A stretch of 64,000 nucleotides of DNA from Leucobacter edaphi (GCF_016522535.1 NZ_JAEHOI010000002.1:62001-126000); one strand, 5' to 3'; shown: positions 20,413-29,242, numbered from the stretch's first letter. Notes: generated by a model not told the origin, from the sequence alone. Made by a program: numbers and translations.

Positions 20413-20881
20413 CCTCTCCTTCGCCTGGGGAAGGACGATCCCGGAGATCCCGCCGCAAATACACGTCGACCGCGTCCTCGCTGTCGAGCACGAAGCCGTG
20501 CCGCTCGTAGAGCCTGCGCGCCGGGCTGCCCTGGAGCACGTTGAGCCGGAGCGTGGCCCCCTGGTCGACGGGGTCGGCGAGGAGTGCAGCGAACACCGCG
20601 GCCCCGATCCCGCGCCCCTGCACCTCGGGGCGCAGGGAGAAGTGCTCGATCCAGAGTCCGTCCTCGCCGGGGCGCAGCGCCACGAGCCCGGCGTCTCGGC
20701 CGTCGACGACGATCACGCGAGTGTGCGCGGGGGCAAACGCCGTGAGGAATCGTTCCCGCACGCGGGTCTCGCTGAACACCCCGAGGCGTTCGAGGTCGGG
20801 GCGCATCACGCGGGCGCGCAGTTCCGCCATCCAGTCGGCGTCCTCCCGCGTGCCGGGGCGGAAGGTCCAGTCCAGGGTCAT
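20357..20881 (-). CDS. GNAT family N-acetyltransferase
   Basis: 174 residues. The acetyl-CoA-binding motif A is visible as SLRPEVQGRGIGAAVFAALL near residue 87, followed by LRLNVLQGSPARRLYERHGF, the usual end of the fold. Substrate unknown. The C-terminal 30 residues are rich in Pro, Gly and Glu and probably disordered. ATG 20881; the preceding formaldehyde dehydrogenase gene is separated by a terminator hairpin. Confidence 0.88.
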   Translation of the reverse strand: MTLDWTFRPGTREDADWMAELRARVMRPDLERLGVFSETRVRERFLTAFAPAHTRVIVVDGRDAGLVALRPGEDGLWIEHFSLRPEVQGRGIGAAVFAALLADPVDQGATLRLNVLQGSPARRLYERHGFVLDSEDAVDVYLRRDLRDRPSPGEGEGGNPDLSPPPEDIPPRTR

Positions 20882-20928
20882 GGATCCATTCGAGCACAGT
20901 TCATCGCGCGGTCCGGGCGGGAAACGGG

Positions 20929-20965
20929 GAGGCCCCGAGCGTTCGACGAGCACGCTCGGGGCCTC
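20929..20965 (-). terminator. Hairpin terminator after formaldehyde dehydrogenase
   Basis: Perfect 13-bp stem (20929-20941 with 20953-20965), 11-nt loop, downstream of the minus-strand gene ending at 20986; a GTTT run follows some bases later on the minus strand. Confidence 0.6.
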
Positions 20966-20985
20966 CGGTTCACGGGCAGGTCGGA

Positions 20986-22200
20986 TCAGCCGCCGATCAG
21001 CCCGTGCGGGTCGAGCACGAACTTCTGAGCAGCGCCCTCGTCGAACTCGGCGTAGCCGCGCGGCGCGTCCTGCAGGGAGATGGTCGTCGCGCCCACGTTC
21101 TTCGCGATCGAGACCTTGTCGGCGAGGATCGCCTCCATCAGGCCCCGGTTGTACATCATCACGGGGCACTGGCCGGTCACGAAGACGTGCGACTTGGAGA
21201 AGCCGAGGCCGAAGCGGAGCGACAGCGAGCCGACCTTCGCGGCCTCGTCGACAGCGCCGGGATCGCCCGTGACGTAGAGTCCGGGGATGCCGAGGCTGCC
21301 GCCCGCTCGGGTGACGTCCATCAGTCCGTTGAGCACGGTTGCGGGGGCCTCCGTCGCAGAGTCGCCGCCGTGGCCGCGCGCCTCGAAGCCGACGGCGTCG
21401 ATCCCGCAGTCGACCTCCGGGGCGCCGAGCAGTTGCTCGATCTGCTCGGCTGGATCGCCGAGCGACACGTCGATCGTCTCGCACCCGAAGCTGCGCGCCT
21501 GGGCGAGACGGTCGGGGTTGAGGTCGCCGACGATCACCGCGGACGCTCCCAGGAGCTGCGCGGCCGTGGCCGCGGCGAGTCCGACGGGGCCGGCGCCCGC
21601 GACGTACACGGTGGAGCCGACGCCGACGCCCGCGCCGACGGCGCCGTGGAACCCGGTGGGGAAGATGTCGGAGAGCATCGCGAGGTCCAGGATCTTCTCC
21701 ATCGCCTGCTCGCGATCAGGGAACTTGAGTACGTTCCAGTCGGCGTAGGGCACGAGCACGTACTCGGCCTGCCCGCCGACCCAGCCGCCCATGTCGACGT
21801 AGCCGTACGCGGATCCTGGCCGATCCGGGTTGACGTTGAGGCAGATGCCCGTCTTGCGCTCCTTGCAGTTGCGGCAGCGACCGCAAGAGATGTTGAACGG
21901 CACGGAGACCACGTCGCCGACCTTCACGAACTCGACGTCGCGCCCCACCTCGATCACCTCGCCCGTGATCTCGTGCCCGAGCACGAGGCCCTCGGGCGCA
22001 GTCGTGCGGCCGCGGACCATGTGCTGATCGGATCCGCAGATGTTGGTCGCGATCGTGCGCAGGATCACGCCGTGATCGACCTTCCTGCCGACGTTCGCCG
22101 GGTTGACTCCCGGGCCGTCCTTGAGGACGAATTCTGGATAGGGCGTGTCGACGACCTCGACTTTGCCGGGACCCGCGTAACTGACTGCCAGATTTCTCAT
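20986..22200 (-). CDS. fdhA: Formaldehyde dehydrogenase, glutathione-independent type
   Basis: Zinc-dependent medium-chain dehydrogenase of 404 residues, matching the Pseudomonas putida-type FdhA that oxidises formaldehyde to formate with NAD and without added thiol. Seen: catalytic zinc residues in NICGSDQHMVRG and GHEITG, the structural zinc cluster CGRCRNCKERKTGIC near residue 98, and the nucleotide motif GAGPVGLAAA near residue 177. Homologues also dismutate aldehydes, so other short aldehydes are possible substrates. It lies 108 bp downstream of the RamB-like regulator gene on the same strand. Confidence 0.88.
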   Translation of the reverse strand: MRNLAVSYAGPGKVEVVDTPYPEFVLKDGPGVNPANVGRKVDHGVILRTIATNICGSDQHMVRGRTTAPEGLVLGHEITGEVIEVGRDVEFVKVGDVVSVPFNISCGRCRNCKERKTGICLNVNPDRPGSAYGYVDMGGWVGGQAEYVLVPYADWNVLKFPDREQAMEKILDLAMLSDIFPTGFHGAVGAGVGVGSTVYVAGAGPVGLAAATAAQLLGASAVIVGDLNPDRLAQARSFGCETIDVSLGDPAEQIEQLLGAPEVDCGIDAVGFEARGHGGDSATEAPATVLNGLMDVTRAGGSLGIPGLYVTGDPGAVDEAAKVGSLSLRFGLGFSKSHVFVTGQCPVMMYNRGLMEAILADKVSIAKNVGATTISLQDAPRGYAEFDEGAAQKFVLDPHGLIGG

Positions 22201-22307
22201 CGTTGAGCCTCCTTCGTCTGAGACCCGACCCAGACGATCGGGTCTGCGCCCAGTCTTGCCCGGAACGAGAAAGGAATCAACCGTCGCAGAACCTGATCAG
22301 GCGGGAT

Positions 22308-23771
22308 CTACTCGGCGTGGTCCGAAAGGAACTGGTACATCTCGGCATCGTCCACGCCGGGGAACTTGCCCGTGGGGAGCGGGGAGAGCACGTGGGCGTG
22401 CATGCGGGCGCTCGCCCACGCCTTGCCCTCCCAGCGGCTGAGGAGATCCTGGTTCGGGGTTCGGCAGCACGCGGGATCAGGGCAGGTCGAGTTCACCCGC
22501 ACCGTGGTCTCGCGGCCGCGGAACCAGCGCGTGTCGTCGAAGGAGACGCCACAGGCGATCGCGAAGGGTCCCTGCTCGGCCTCGCCGGTTTGCACGCTCG
22601 TCCAGTAGGTCCCGACCGGGGTGTCGGTGTACTGGTAGTACTCGCTCGTCCGGTTGGTCCGGTTGAACGCGGTCCGTCCGCCCCACTTGCGGCACAGGAT
22701 CTCGCCCTCGAGCGACCCCGTGTCGTCGATGGGGAAGGGCAGGCCGTCGTTCTCGTAGCCGCGGACGAGGGTGCCGGCACCGTCTGCACGGTAGTGGTGC
22801 ACGCGGAGGTCCAGATGCCTCGTCGCGAGGTTCGAGAAGCGATGCGCCGCGGCCTCGTGCGTGACGCCGAACGCGTCGCGCAGGTCCTCGATCGCGAGGT
22901 TCCGGTTGCGCTTCGCCTGCTGCAGGAACTCCACGGCGCGGGCCTCGGGAAGCAGGCAGGCCGAGGCGAAGTAGTTGATCTGGAGCCGCTGCTCGAGGAA
23001 TTCGGCGTAGCTGACCGGCTCGGCGTGGCCGAGCACGCGATGCGCCATTGCCTGCAATGCGAGCGAGCGCAGGCCGTGGCCGCCGGGGATCGAGGCAGGG
23101 GGGAGGTAGATGCGCCCGTTTTCGAGGTCGGTAACGCTGCGCGTGTTCGAGGGGAGCTCGTCGACGAAGATGAGCGTGAACCCGAGGAGCTCGGCGAGCA
23201 TGGCCACCTCGCGGTGGGTGACCGCGCCCGTGGTGTGCCCGATCCGGCGCATGAGGTCTGACGCGATGAGCTCGATGTCCTGGATGTAGTTGTCGCGCTC
23301 GCGCATCTTGAGGCGGATCTCGGTGTTCGCGCGCCGCGCCTCCTCCGAGGTGGTCGCCGCTGCCCGGGATCTGCGGGCGAGCTCGCGGTGCATGCCGACG
23401 AGCGATTCGAGCGCCTCGTCGGTCATCCCCTTTGCGGTCTTCACGCGGGGGAGCCCGAGCTTCAGGTAGTTCGAGGAGCTCTGGGCCCGTTCGAGCTCGA
23501 TCTCGAGTGCGCTGCGCTGATCGGGGGCCTCCGGTTTGAGCAGTTCTGCCGGATCGACGCCGAGCTCGCGGGAGATGCCTTGGATAAGGGCGATCTTGGG
23601 CTCGCGGCGGCCGTTCTCGACGAGGGAGAGCTGGCTCGCGACGACGCCGACCCGCTCGCCGAGCTGCTCGAGGGTGAGTCCGGCGTTCGCGCGGAAGTGC
23701 CGGATGCGCTTTCCGAGGATCAGCCGATCGAGTGCGGACTGGGAGCTGGGGGACTTGGCTTCGGTACCCAT
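22308..23771 (-). CDS. RamB-like XRE/ImmA-type transcriptional regulator
   Basis: 487 residues in the layout of RamB, the actinobacterial regulator of acetate metabolism: XRE helix-turn-helix at residues 20-75 (ALGERVG-type helix, SQLSLVENGRREP), a central coiled region, an ImmA/IrrE-like domain around 200-290 and a C-terminal DUF2083-type domain with a cysteine cluster (CPDPACC) near residue 447. It is divergent from pckG, a gluconeogenic gene, which suits carbon-source control. The ATG is 7 nt downstream of a TATAGT -10 box, so the transcript is probably leaderless, and an inverted repeat covers that box, suggesting autorepression. Confidence 0.82.
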   Translation of the reverse strand: MGTEAKSPSSQSALDRLILGKRIRHFRANAGLTLEQLGERVGVVASQLSLVENGRREPKIALIQGISRELGVDPAELLKPEAPDQRSALEIELERAQSSSNYLKLGLPRVKTAKGMTDEALESLVGMHRELARRSRAAATTSEEARRANTEIRLKMRERDNYIQDIELIASDLMRRIGHTTGAVTHREVAMLAELLGFTLIFVDELPSNTRSVTDLENGRIYLPPASIPGGHGLRSLALQAMAHRVLGHAEPVSYAEFLEQRLQINYFASACLLPEARAVEFLQQAKRNRNLAIEDLRDAFGVTHEAAAHRFSNLATRHLDLRVHHYRADGAGTLVRGYENDGLPFPIDDTGSLEGEILCRKWGGRTAFNRTNRTSEYYQYTDTPVGTYWTSVQTGEAEQGPFAIACGVSFDDTRWFRGRETTVRVNSTCPDPACCRTPNQDLLSRWEGKAWASARMHAHVLSPLPTGKFPGVDDAEMYQFLSDHAE

Positions 23772-23775
23772 GAAC

Positions 23776-23808
23776 TTGACTATATGTCAAAAAGAGGGAA
23801 AATTGACA
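23776..23808. promoter_or_regulatory. Promoter/operator between ramB-like gene and pckG
   Basis: A perfect dyad TTGAC-N5-GTCAA (23776-23790) covers the minus-strand -10 box TATAGT (23784-23779), which ends 7 nt before the regulator's ATG. A second TTGAC half-site (23803-23807) makes a wider dyad TGTCAA-N12-TTGACA (23785-23808), and a further GTCAA lies at about 23867. The half-sites look like binding sites of one dimeric regulator acting on both divergent genes. Confidence 0.55.
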
Positions 23809-23901
23809 GTCCGATCGGTGAACGTGACGTGAACCGGCGGGCGAAGATGGTTATGACTTCACATCTTGTCAACGGGTAATCACCCACGAGGAGGCACCAG
23901 C

Positions 23902-25749
23902 GTGAGCAACGGCCAGGTCATTGATATCGAGATCACGATCGCAGATCTCGTTCGAGCGGAAGCAACGACGACGAACCCTGAGGTGCTCGAGTGGGTGACC
24001 GAGGTTGCCGAGCTCACGAAGCCCGATTCGGTGGTCTGGTGCGACGGCTCGCAGGACGAGTGGAACCGCATCACCTCCGAGATGGTCGAGGCAGGCACCC
24101 TGATCCCGCTCAACAAGGATCTCCGCCCCGGCAGCTTCCTCGCCCGATCGAACCCCGCGGACGTGGCGCGCGTCGAGGACCGCACCTTCATCTGCTCGGA
24201 GAACGAGGCTGACGCCGGCCCCACGAACAACTGGGTCGCCCCCGACGCGATGCGCGCCGAGCTGCTTCCCCTCTTCGACGGCGCCATGCGCGGCCGCACG
24301 CTCTACGTCGTGCCGTTCTCGATGGGCCCCGTCGGCGGCGCCATCACGCAGCTCGGCATCGAGATCACCGATTCGCCCTACGCGGTGCTCAACATGCGCA
24401 TCATGACCCGCATGGGCCAGGCCGCGCTCGACGGGATCCTCCCCGGCGGCGAGTGGGTCCGCACGGTCCACTCCGTCGGTGCGCCCCTCGCCGAGGGCGA
24501 AGCGGACGTCGCGTGGCCCTGCAACGACCTCAAGTACATCACCCACTTCCCGGAGACCCTCGAGGTCTGGTCGTACGGCTCCGGCTACGGCGGAAACGCG
24601 CTCCTCTCGAAGAAGTGCTTCGCGCTTCGCATCGCGAGCGTCATGGGCCGCGACGAGGGCTGGCTCGCCGAGCACATGCTCCTCCTCAAGCTGACCAACA
24701 CCGAGACCAACAAGGCCTACCACCTGTCGGCCGCGTTCCCCTCGGCCTGCGGCAAGACCAACCTCGCGATGCTGCAGCCCACGATCCCCGGCTGGAAGGT
24801 CGAGACGATCGGCGACGACATCGCCTGGCTCCGCCCCGGCAAGGACGGCCGCCTCTACGCGATCAACCCCGAGGCCGGCTTCTTCGGCGTCGCGCCCGGC
24901 ACCGGCGAGTCGACCAACCCGGTCGCCGTCGAGACCCTATGGGGCAACACGATCTACACGAACGTCGCGCTGACCGATGACGGCGACGTCTGGTGGGAGG
25001 GCAAGACCGACGAGGTCCCCGCGCACCTCATCGACTGGCAGGGCGAGGACTGGACCCCCGAGTCCGGCCGCGTCGCCGCGCACCCGAACTCGCGCTTCAC
25101 GGTGCCGATCCAGCAGACCCCGACGCTCGCGCAGGACTGGTACGAGCAGGACGGCGTCCCGCTCGACGCGATCCTGTTCGGCGGCCGTCGCGCGACGAAC
25201 GTCCCGCTCGTGGCGCAGTCCCGCTCCTGGGACCACGGCGTGTTCGTTGGCGCAACGATCTCCTCGGAGAAGACCGCGGCCCAGGAGGGCACCGTCGGCG
25301 AGCTCCGCCGTGATCCCTTCGCGATGCTGCCCTTCTGCGGCTACAACATGGCCGACTACTGGGGCCACTGGCTCGAGATGGGCGCGCAGCTCGGCGACAA
25401 GGCTCCGAAGATCTTCCAGGTCAACTGGTTCCGCAAGGACGCCGACGGCAAGTTCCTGTGGCCGGGCTTCGGCGACAACTCGCGCGTCATCGACTGGGTC
25501 ATCCGCCGGGTCGAGGGCGAGGTCGAGGGACGCACGACGCCGATCGGCACCGTCCCCGCCGACGGCGAACTGAACCTCGACGGCATCGACGTGCCCGCTG
25601 GCGATCTCGAGCAGCTGTTCGCGATCGATCCCGAGTCGTGGCTCGCAGAGGCCGATCTCACGGAAGAGTTCTTCGCCCAGTTCGGCGACCGCGTTCCGGC
25701 CGCCCTGCGCGAGCAGCTCCAGGGGCTGCGCGAGCGCCTCAGCGCCTAG
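23902..25749 (+). CDS. pckG: Phosphoenolpyruvate carboxykinase (GTP)
   Basis: Converts oxaloacetate and GTP to PEP and CO2, the entry to gluconeogenesis. 615 residues, typical of the GTP-dependent enzyme. The P-loop-like motif FPSACGKTN with its reactive cysteine is near residue 278; [12 protein letters not shown] and the metal/substrate residues around [11 protein letters not shown] are intact. It starts at GTG 23902 behind GAGGAGG. Likely controlled by the divergent RamB-like protein. Confidence 0.97.
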   Translation: MSNGQVIDIEITIADLVRAEATTTNPEVLEWVTEVAELTKPDSVVWCDGSQDEWNRITSEMVEAGTLIPLNKDLRPGSFLARSNPADVARVEDRTFICSENEADAGPTNNWVAPDAMRAELLPLFDGAMRGRTLYVVPFSMGPVGGAITQLGIEITDSPYAVLNMRIMTRMGQAALDGILPGGEWVRTVHSVGAPLAEGEADVAWPCNDLKYITHFPETLEVWSYGSGYGGNALLSKKCFALRIASVMGRDEGWLAEHMLLLKLTNTETNKAYHLSAAFPSACGKTNLAMLQPTIPGWKVETIGDDIAWLRPGKDGRLYAINPEAGFFGVAPGTGESTNPVAVETLWGNTIYTNVALTDDGDVWWEGKTDEVPAHLIDWQGEDWTPESGRVAAHPNSRFTVPIQQTPTLAQDWYEQDGVPLDAILFGGRRATNVPLVAQSRSWDHGVFVGATISSEKTAAQEGTVGELRRDPFAMLPFCGYNMADYWGHWLEMGAQLGDKAPKIFQVNWFRKDADGKFLWPGFGDNSRVIDWVIRRVEGEVEGRTTPIGTVPADGELNLDGIDVPAGDLEQLFAIDPESWLAEADLTEEFFAQFGDRVPAALREQLQGLRERLSA

Positions 25750-25780
25750 CGCTCCGACGCCCAGCGCGTCCCACCGACCG

Positions 25781-25814
25781 TAGACCCCGCCGTTCTGCCC
25801 AACGGCGGGGTCTA
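25781..25814 (+). terminator. Hairpin terminator after pckG
   Basis: Perfect 14-bp stem TAGACCCCGCCGTT with its complement, 6-nt loop, followed by a pyrimidine-rich stretch ending in GTTTCC. Confidence 0.8.
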
Positions 25815-25884
25815 CTCTGTTTCCGTTGTCTGCGGTTCGCCTCCGCGGTCGAGCGCGCCCCACCGCGTGTGGGACGATGGATCG

Positions 25885-25958
25885 CCCCCCATAGCCCAAT
25901 TGGCAGAGGCAGCCGACTTAAAATCGGTAGAGTCTGGGTTCGAGTCCCAGTGGGGGGA
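25885..25958 (+). tRNA. tRNA with UAA anticodon (Leu codon UUA), class I fold
   Basis: A 74-nt cloverleaf: acceptor CCCCCCA/TGGGGGG, T8, D-arm GCC/GGC with GG in the loop and A14/A21, anticodon stem GCCGA/TCGGT around the loop CTTAAAA (anticodon TAA), a variable region of only five bases (AGAGT), T-arm CTGGG/CCCAG with loop TTCGAGT, discriminator A; the 3' CCA is not encoded in full. By anticodon it reads UUA (Leu), but bacterial tRNA-Leu normally has a long class II variable arm, so its charging identity is not certain. The tertiary contacts T8-A14 and A15-T48 are kept, so it looks functional rather than decayed. Confidence 0.85.
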
Positions 25959-25991
25959 CCGAGTGGCCTCTGTCCAGGAGGAATCGATACG

Positions 25992-26462
25992 ATGAGAGCC
26001 ATGTCGCCCCGCCTGCTGTTCCGGATTTTTGCCTTTGCCGAACTCGTCACCTGGGCGGGCCTGATCACGGCGCTCATTCTCCGCGGGGCGGGCGTCACGG
26101 ACGCGCTCGTCGGCCCCGCCGGAGGGGTGCACGGCTTCGTGTTCCTGAGCTACTGCGTCGTCACGGTGCTGATCTGGATCGATGCCCGCTGGCGTCCGGG
26201 CGTCGGCGTGCTCGGCCTCGCGAGCGCGATCGTGCCGTTCGCCACGCTGCCGTTCGAGCTGGTGGCCGACAAGAAGGGCCTGCTGCCCGCGCAGTGGCGG
26301 CTCGGCGCGGAGGGCCAGCGGCCGCGCGGTTTCTTCGAGCACGCCGTGGCCTTCGTGCTGCACCGCCCGTGGCTGTCCCTGGTCGTGCTCGCGGTGCTCG
26401 TCACGATCGCGTTCGTGGTGCTGCTGTGGCTCGGTCCGCCGGTTCCGATGGGCGGGAAGTAG
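25992..26462 (+). CDS. DUF3817 family integral membrane protein
   Basis: 156 residues with three to four membrane segments (residues about 8-30, 42-60, 70-88 and 128-150). The start (RLLFRIFAFAELVTWAGLI) and the HGFVF segment are typical of DUF3817. Function unknown. ATG 25992 is ten bases after AGGAGG; a second ATG at 26001 is too far from that site. It is followed by a possible 49-residue membrane protein. Confidence 0.85.
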   Translation: MRAMSPRLLFRIFAFAELVTWAGLITALILRGAGVTDALVGPAGGVHGFVFLSYCVVTVLIWIDARWRPGVGVLGLASAIVPFATLPFELVADKKGLLPAQWRLGAEGQRPRGFFEHAVAFVLHRPWLSLVVLAVLVTIAFVVLLWLGPPVPMGGK

Positions 26463-26471
26463 CGGGTCGCC

Positions 26472-26621
26472 GTGATCACCGCGAAGTTCGTCCTCGTCTC
26501 CGCACTGCTCGTCGTGGCAGCGAGTGCGCTCTATCTGCGGGTGCGGGCGTGGCGGTTGCGGCGCGCTGAGGCGAAGCGCGCCTGGGACGACGAGGTCCGC
26601 GCGGCCATTGAGCGGGACTGA
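26472..26621 (+). CDS. Possible 49-residue single-pass membrane protein
   Basis: GTG at 26472, nine bases after the DUF3817 stop. The predicted peptide has one hydrophobic segment (FVLVSALLVVAASALYL), then an arginine-rich cytoplasmic tail with YLRVRAWRLRR and an acidic end. The hydrophobic-then-basic layout and the tight spacing argue for a real gene; no homologue is recalled. Confidence 0.5.
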   Translation: MITAKFVLVSALLVVAASALYLRVRAWRLRRAEAKRAWDDEVRAAIERD

Positions 26622-26675
26622 GTTTCACACGATTTACTGGGCAGACTCTGGGCTGCACGTCCCGATGGCACCGAA

Positions 26676-26681
26676 TACACT
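26676..26681 (+). promoter_or_regulatory. -10 box of a leaderless promoter (aldolase-like gene)
   Basis: TACACT ends 6 nt before the ATG at 26688; no ribosome binding site is present. Confidence 0.5.
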
Positions 26682-26687
26682 TCGACT

Positions 26688-27941
26688 ATGACACTCGATC
26701 TCGCAGCCGATGAGCTGCGCCGGCGAGCGGCGGCGAAGCCGTGGACCGACCCAGAGGCCTACTGGAAAGCACTCGATTCCGCGACTCGCGAGCTGCCGGC
26801 ACCGGTCGTCGCGCTCTCGGTCGAGGCGCTCGCCTGGAACGCGGCCGAGCTGCTGCGCAGGGCCGGCGGGCTCCCGATCCGCGTGGCGAGCAAGTCGCTG
26901 CGCGTGCGCGGAGTGCTCGACGCCGTGCTCGCGCTTCCGGGGTTCTCCGGTGTGCTCGCGTTCACGCTGCCGGAGGCGCTGTGGCTCGCCGATCGGGTCG
27001 ACGACGTGGTCGTCGGATACCCGACGGCGAACGTCCCCGCGCTGCGCTCGCTCGCGGGCGACCCCGAGGCCGCTGGCAGGATCGCGCTCATGATCGACTC
27101 CGTCGAGCAGCTCGACCTCATCGACGCCGCGGCGCCTCCCGCGAGCCGGGCGGCCCCGATCCGCGTGTGCCTCGACCTCGACGCCTCGTGGCGCGCGCCG
27201 GCACTCGGCCACATCGGCGTGCGGCGTTCGCCGCTGCGCACCCCGGACGAGCTGGTGGGTATCGCGGCCGAGGTGCTCGCGCGCCCGGGCTTCGAACTCG
27301 TTGGGGTCATGGCCTATGAGGCGCAGATCGCCGGCGTCGCCGATCAGCCAGCGGGCAAGCCGGCCGAGGCGCTCATGCTGCGGTTCGTGCAGCGCGCGAG
27401 CGCCGCCGAACTCGCCGAGCGCCGCGCAGCCGCGATCGCAGCGGTCTCCGCGATCGCCCCGCTCGAGTTCGTGAACGGCGGGGGAACGGGGTCGCTGGAG
27501 CGCACGGTCCAGGAGGCCGCCGTCACGGAGGTGGCTGCGGGCAGCGGTCTGTTCGGCCCGCACATCTTCGACCACTACACGAGTTTCGACGTCGCCCCTG
27601 CAGTGGGGTTCGCGCTCGACGTGGTCCGCAAACCGACCGCGGACCGGGCAACGCTGCTCGGCGGAGGCTGGATCGCCTCGGGGCCTCCCGCGCCCGATCG
27701 GCTGCCGCTGCCCGTGCACCCGGCCGGCCTGAGCTACGAGCCGCGCGAGGGCGCCGGCGAGGTCCAGACCCCGGTGCGGGGCGCTGCGGCGGTGCCGCTC
27801 GGTCCGGGGGACCGGGTGTGGTTCCGGCACGCGAAGTCCGGGGAGATCATGGAGCACGCGCTCTCGGTCGTTCCCGTCTCAAACGGCGAGGCGCTCGCCT
27901 CGCTCCCCACCTACCGCGGAGAAGGGAAGTGCTTCCTGTGA
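26688..27941 (+). CDS. D-threonine aldolase / alanine racemase-like PLP protein
   Basis: 417 residues. The N-terminal half has the fold type III PLP barrel pattern: VRVASKSLRVRGVL near residue 68 (PLP lysine in ASKS), and the C-terminal region FVNGGGTGSLE plus a metal-binding-type HAKSGE segment near residue 385, as in the D-threonine aldolase/D-serine dehydratase group. Proteins with this layout are commonly annotated amino acid deaminase/aldolase. The stop overlaps the start of the next gene as GTGA, so the two enzymes are coupled; substrate is unknown. Confidence 0.8.
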   Translation: MTLDLAADELRRRAAAKPWTDPEAYWKALDSATRELPAPVVALSVEALAWNAAELLRRAGGLPIRVASKSLRVRGVLDAVLALPGFSGVLAFTLPEALWLADRVDDVVVGYPTANVPALRSLAGDPEAAGRIALMIDSVEQLDLIDAAAPPASRAAPIRVCLDLDASWRAPALGHIGVRRSPLRTPDELVGIAAEVLARPGFELVGVMAYEAQIAGVADQPAGKPAEALMLRFVQRASAAELAERRAAAIAAVSAIAPLEFVNGGGTGSLERTVQEAAVTEVAAGSGLFGPHIFDHYTSFDVAPAVGFALDVVRKPTADRATLLGGGWIASGPPAPDRLPLPVHPAGLSYEPREGAGEVQTPVRGAAAVPLGPGDRVWFRHAKSGEIMEHALSVVPVSNGEALASLPTYRGEGKCFL

Positions 27942-29242
27942 CCACGACCTGGCAGAACTGGGCCGGAACGGAGCGTTCGCACCCGTCCCTCGAGCTTGCG
28001 CCCGAGCGAGCCGAGGGGATCGTCGACGCGATCCGGCTCGCTCGAGAGACCGGAACCGTCGTCAAGCCGATCGGCGCCTCCCACAGCTTCACCGCGATCG
28101 GCGCCACCGAGGGGATCCGGATCTCTCTCGCGGGGCTGCGGGGCCTGCAGAGCGCCGATCTCGCGCGATCCCGGGTCACCCTGTGGGCCGGCACGCATCT
28201 CCACGAGCTCCCCGGAATCCTCACCCCGCTGGGCCTCGCGCTCGAGAACATGGGCGACATCGATCGGCAGACGATCGCGGGCGCCACGAGCACGGGCACC
28301 CACGGAACGGGCCTCGCCTTCGGCGGGCTCGCGACCCGGATCACCGGGGTCACCCTGGTCGACGGCACCGGGACGCTGCGGACGATCGACGAGGACCACG
28401 ATCCCGAACTGCTTCCGGCCGTGGCCCTCGGGCTGGGCGCGCTCGGCGTGCTCGTGACAGTGACGATCCAGTGCGTTCCGCGCTTCCTCATCAATGCGGT
28501 CGAGGCGCCCGCCCCGCTCGACGAGGTGCTCGACGAGTGGCAGGAGCGCAGCGAGGCCGCTGATCACTTCGAGTTCTTCTGGTTCCCGCACACGCGGGGA
28601 ACGCGGACGAAGACGAACACGCGCCTCCCGCTCGAGTCCGGCAGGCGTCCACTCGGGACGGCTTCGCGCTTCCTCGACGAGGAGGTCGTGAACAACGTGC
28701 TGCTCGGCGCCGTGGTGGGCGTGCAGAGCCTCGCGCCGCGCATCACCCCCGCCATGAACCGCCTGATCGAGAACGTGTCCAGCCGCCGCAGCTTCACCGA
28801 CGAGTCGTATCGGGTGTTCGTGACCCGGCGCCGCGTGAAGTTCCGGGAAATGGAGTACTCGGTGCCGTTCGAGGCCGTCCCCGATGTGGTGCGCGAGCTG
28901 CGCACCATGATCGAGCGCCGCGATCATCGGGTGTCCTTCCCGGTCGAGGTCCGCGCGGCCGCCGCCGATCAACTGCTGCTCTCCACGGCGTCGGGGAGGC
29001 GCAGCGGGTACGTCGCCGTGCATCGCTTCATCGGGGATCGCGACACGGACTATTTCCGCGACGCCGAGGCGATCCTCGCCGCCCACGACGGCCGCCCGCA
29101 CTGGGGCAAGATGCACACGCTCGACGCGGAGCAACTCGCCGCGAGATACCCGGGCTTCGAGAAGTTCCGCGAGGTGCGCGACCGCCTCGATCCCCACCGG
29201 GTGTTCCGCAACGCCTATCTCGAGCGGGTGCTCGGGGAGTAG
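27938..29242 (+). CDS. FAD-linked D-arabinono-1,4-lactone oxidase family protein
   Basis: 434 residues. The FAD-binding PCMH domain is at the N-terminus (KPIGASHSFT near residue 47, TSTGTHGTG near residue 121) and the C-terminal aldonolactone oxidase domain ends with the substrate-site HWGKMHTL near residue 387, followed by the DPHRVFRNAYL tail. The TGTHG pattern contains the conserved Gly/His region near the flavin. Such enzymes oxidise sugar-1,4-lactones or alditols. GTG start coupled to the upstream PLP protein. Confidence 0.88.
   Translation: MTTTWQNWAGTERSHPSLELAPERAEGIVDAIRLARETGTVVKPIGASHSFTAIGATEGIRISLAGLRGLQSADLARSRVTLWAGTHLHELPGILTPLGLALENMGDIDRQTIAGATSTGTHGTGLAFGGLATRITGVTLVDGTGTLRTIDEDHDPELLPAVALGLGALGVLVTVTIQCVPRFLINAVEAPAPLDEVLDEWQERSEAADHFEFFWFPHTRGTRTKTNTRLPLESGRRPLGTASRFLDEEVVNNVLLGAVVGVQSLAPRITPAMNRLIENVSSRRSFTDESYRVFVTRRRVKFREMEYSVPFEAVPDVVRELRTMIERRDHRVSFPVEVRAAAADQLLLSTASGRRSGYVAVHRFIGDRDTDYFRDAEAILAAHDGRPHWGKMHTLDAEQLAARYPGFEKFREVRDRLDPHRVFRNAYLERVLGE

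Noticed and set aside
25885-25958. Reading the tRNA as tRNA-Lys because the body looks Lys-like
   Set aside because: The seven-base anticodon loop is fixed by a 5-bp stem and gives UAA, not UUU or CUU.
25885-26000. tRNA 3' end as an integration (att) site
   Set aside because: No integrase gene and no direct repeat of the tRNA end was noticed in the window.
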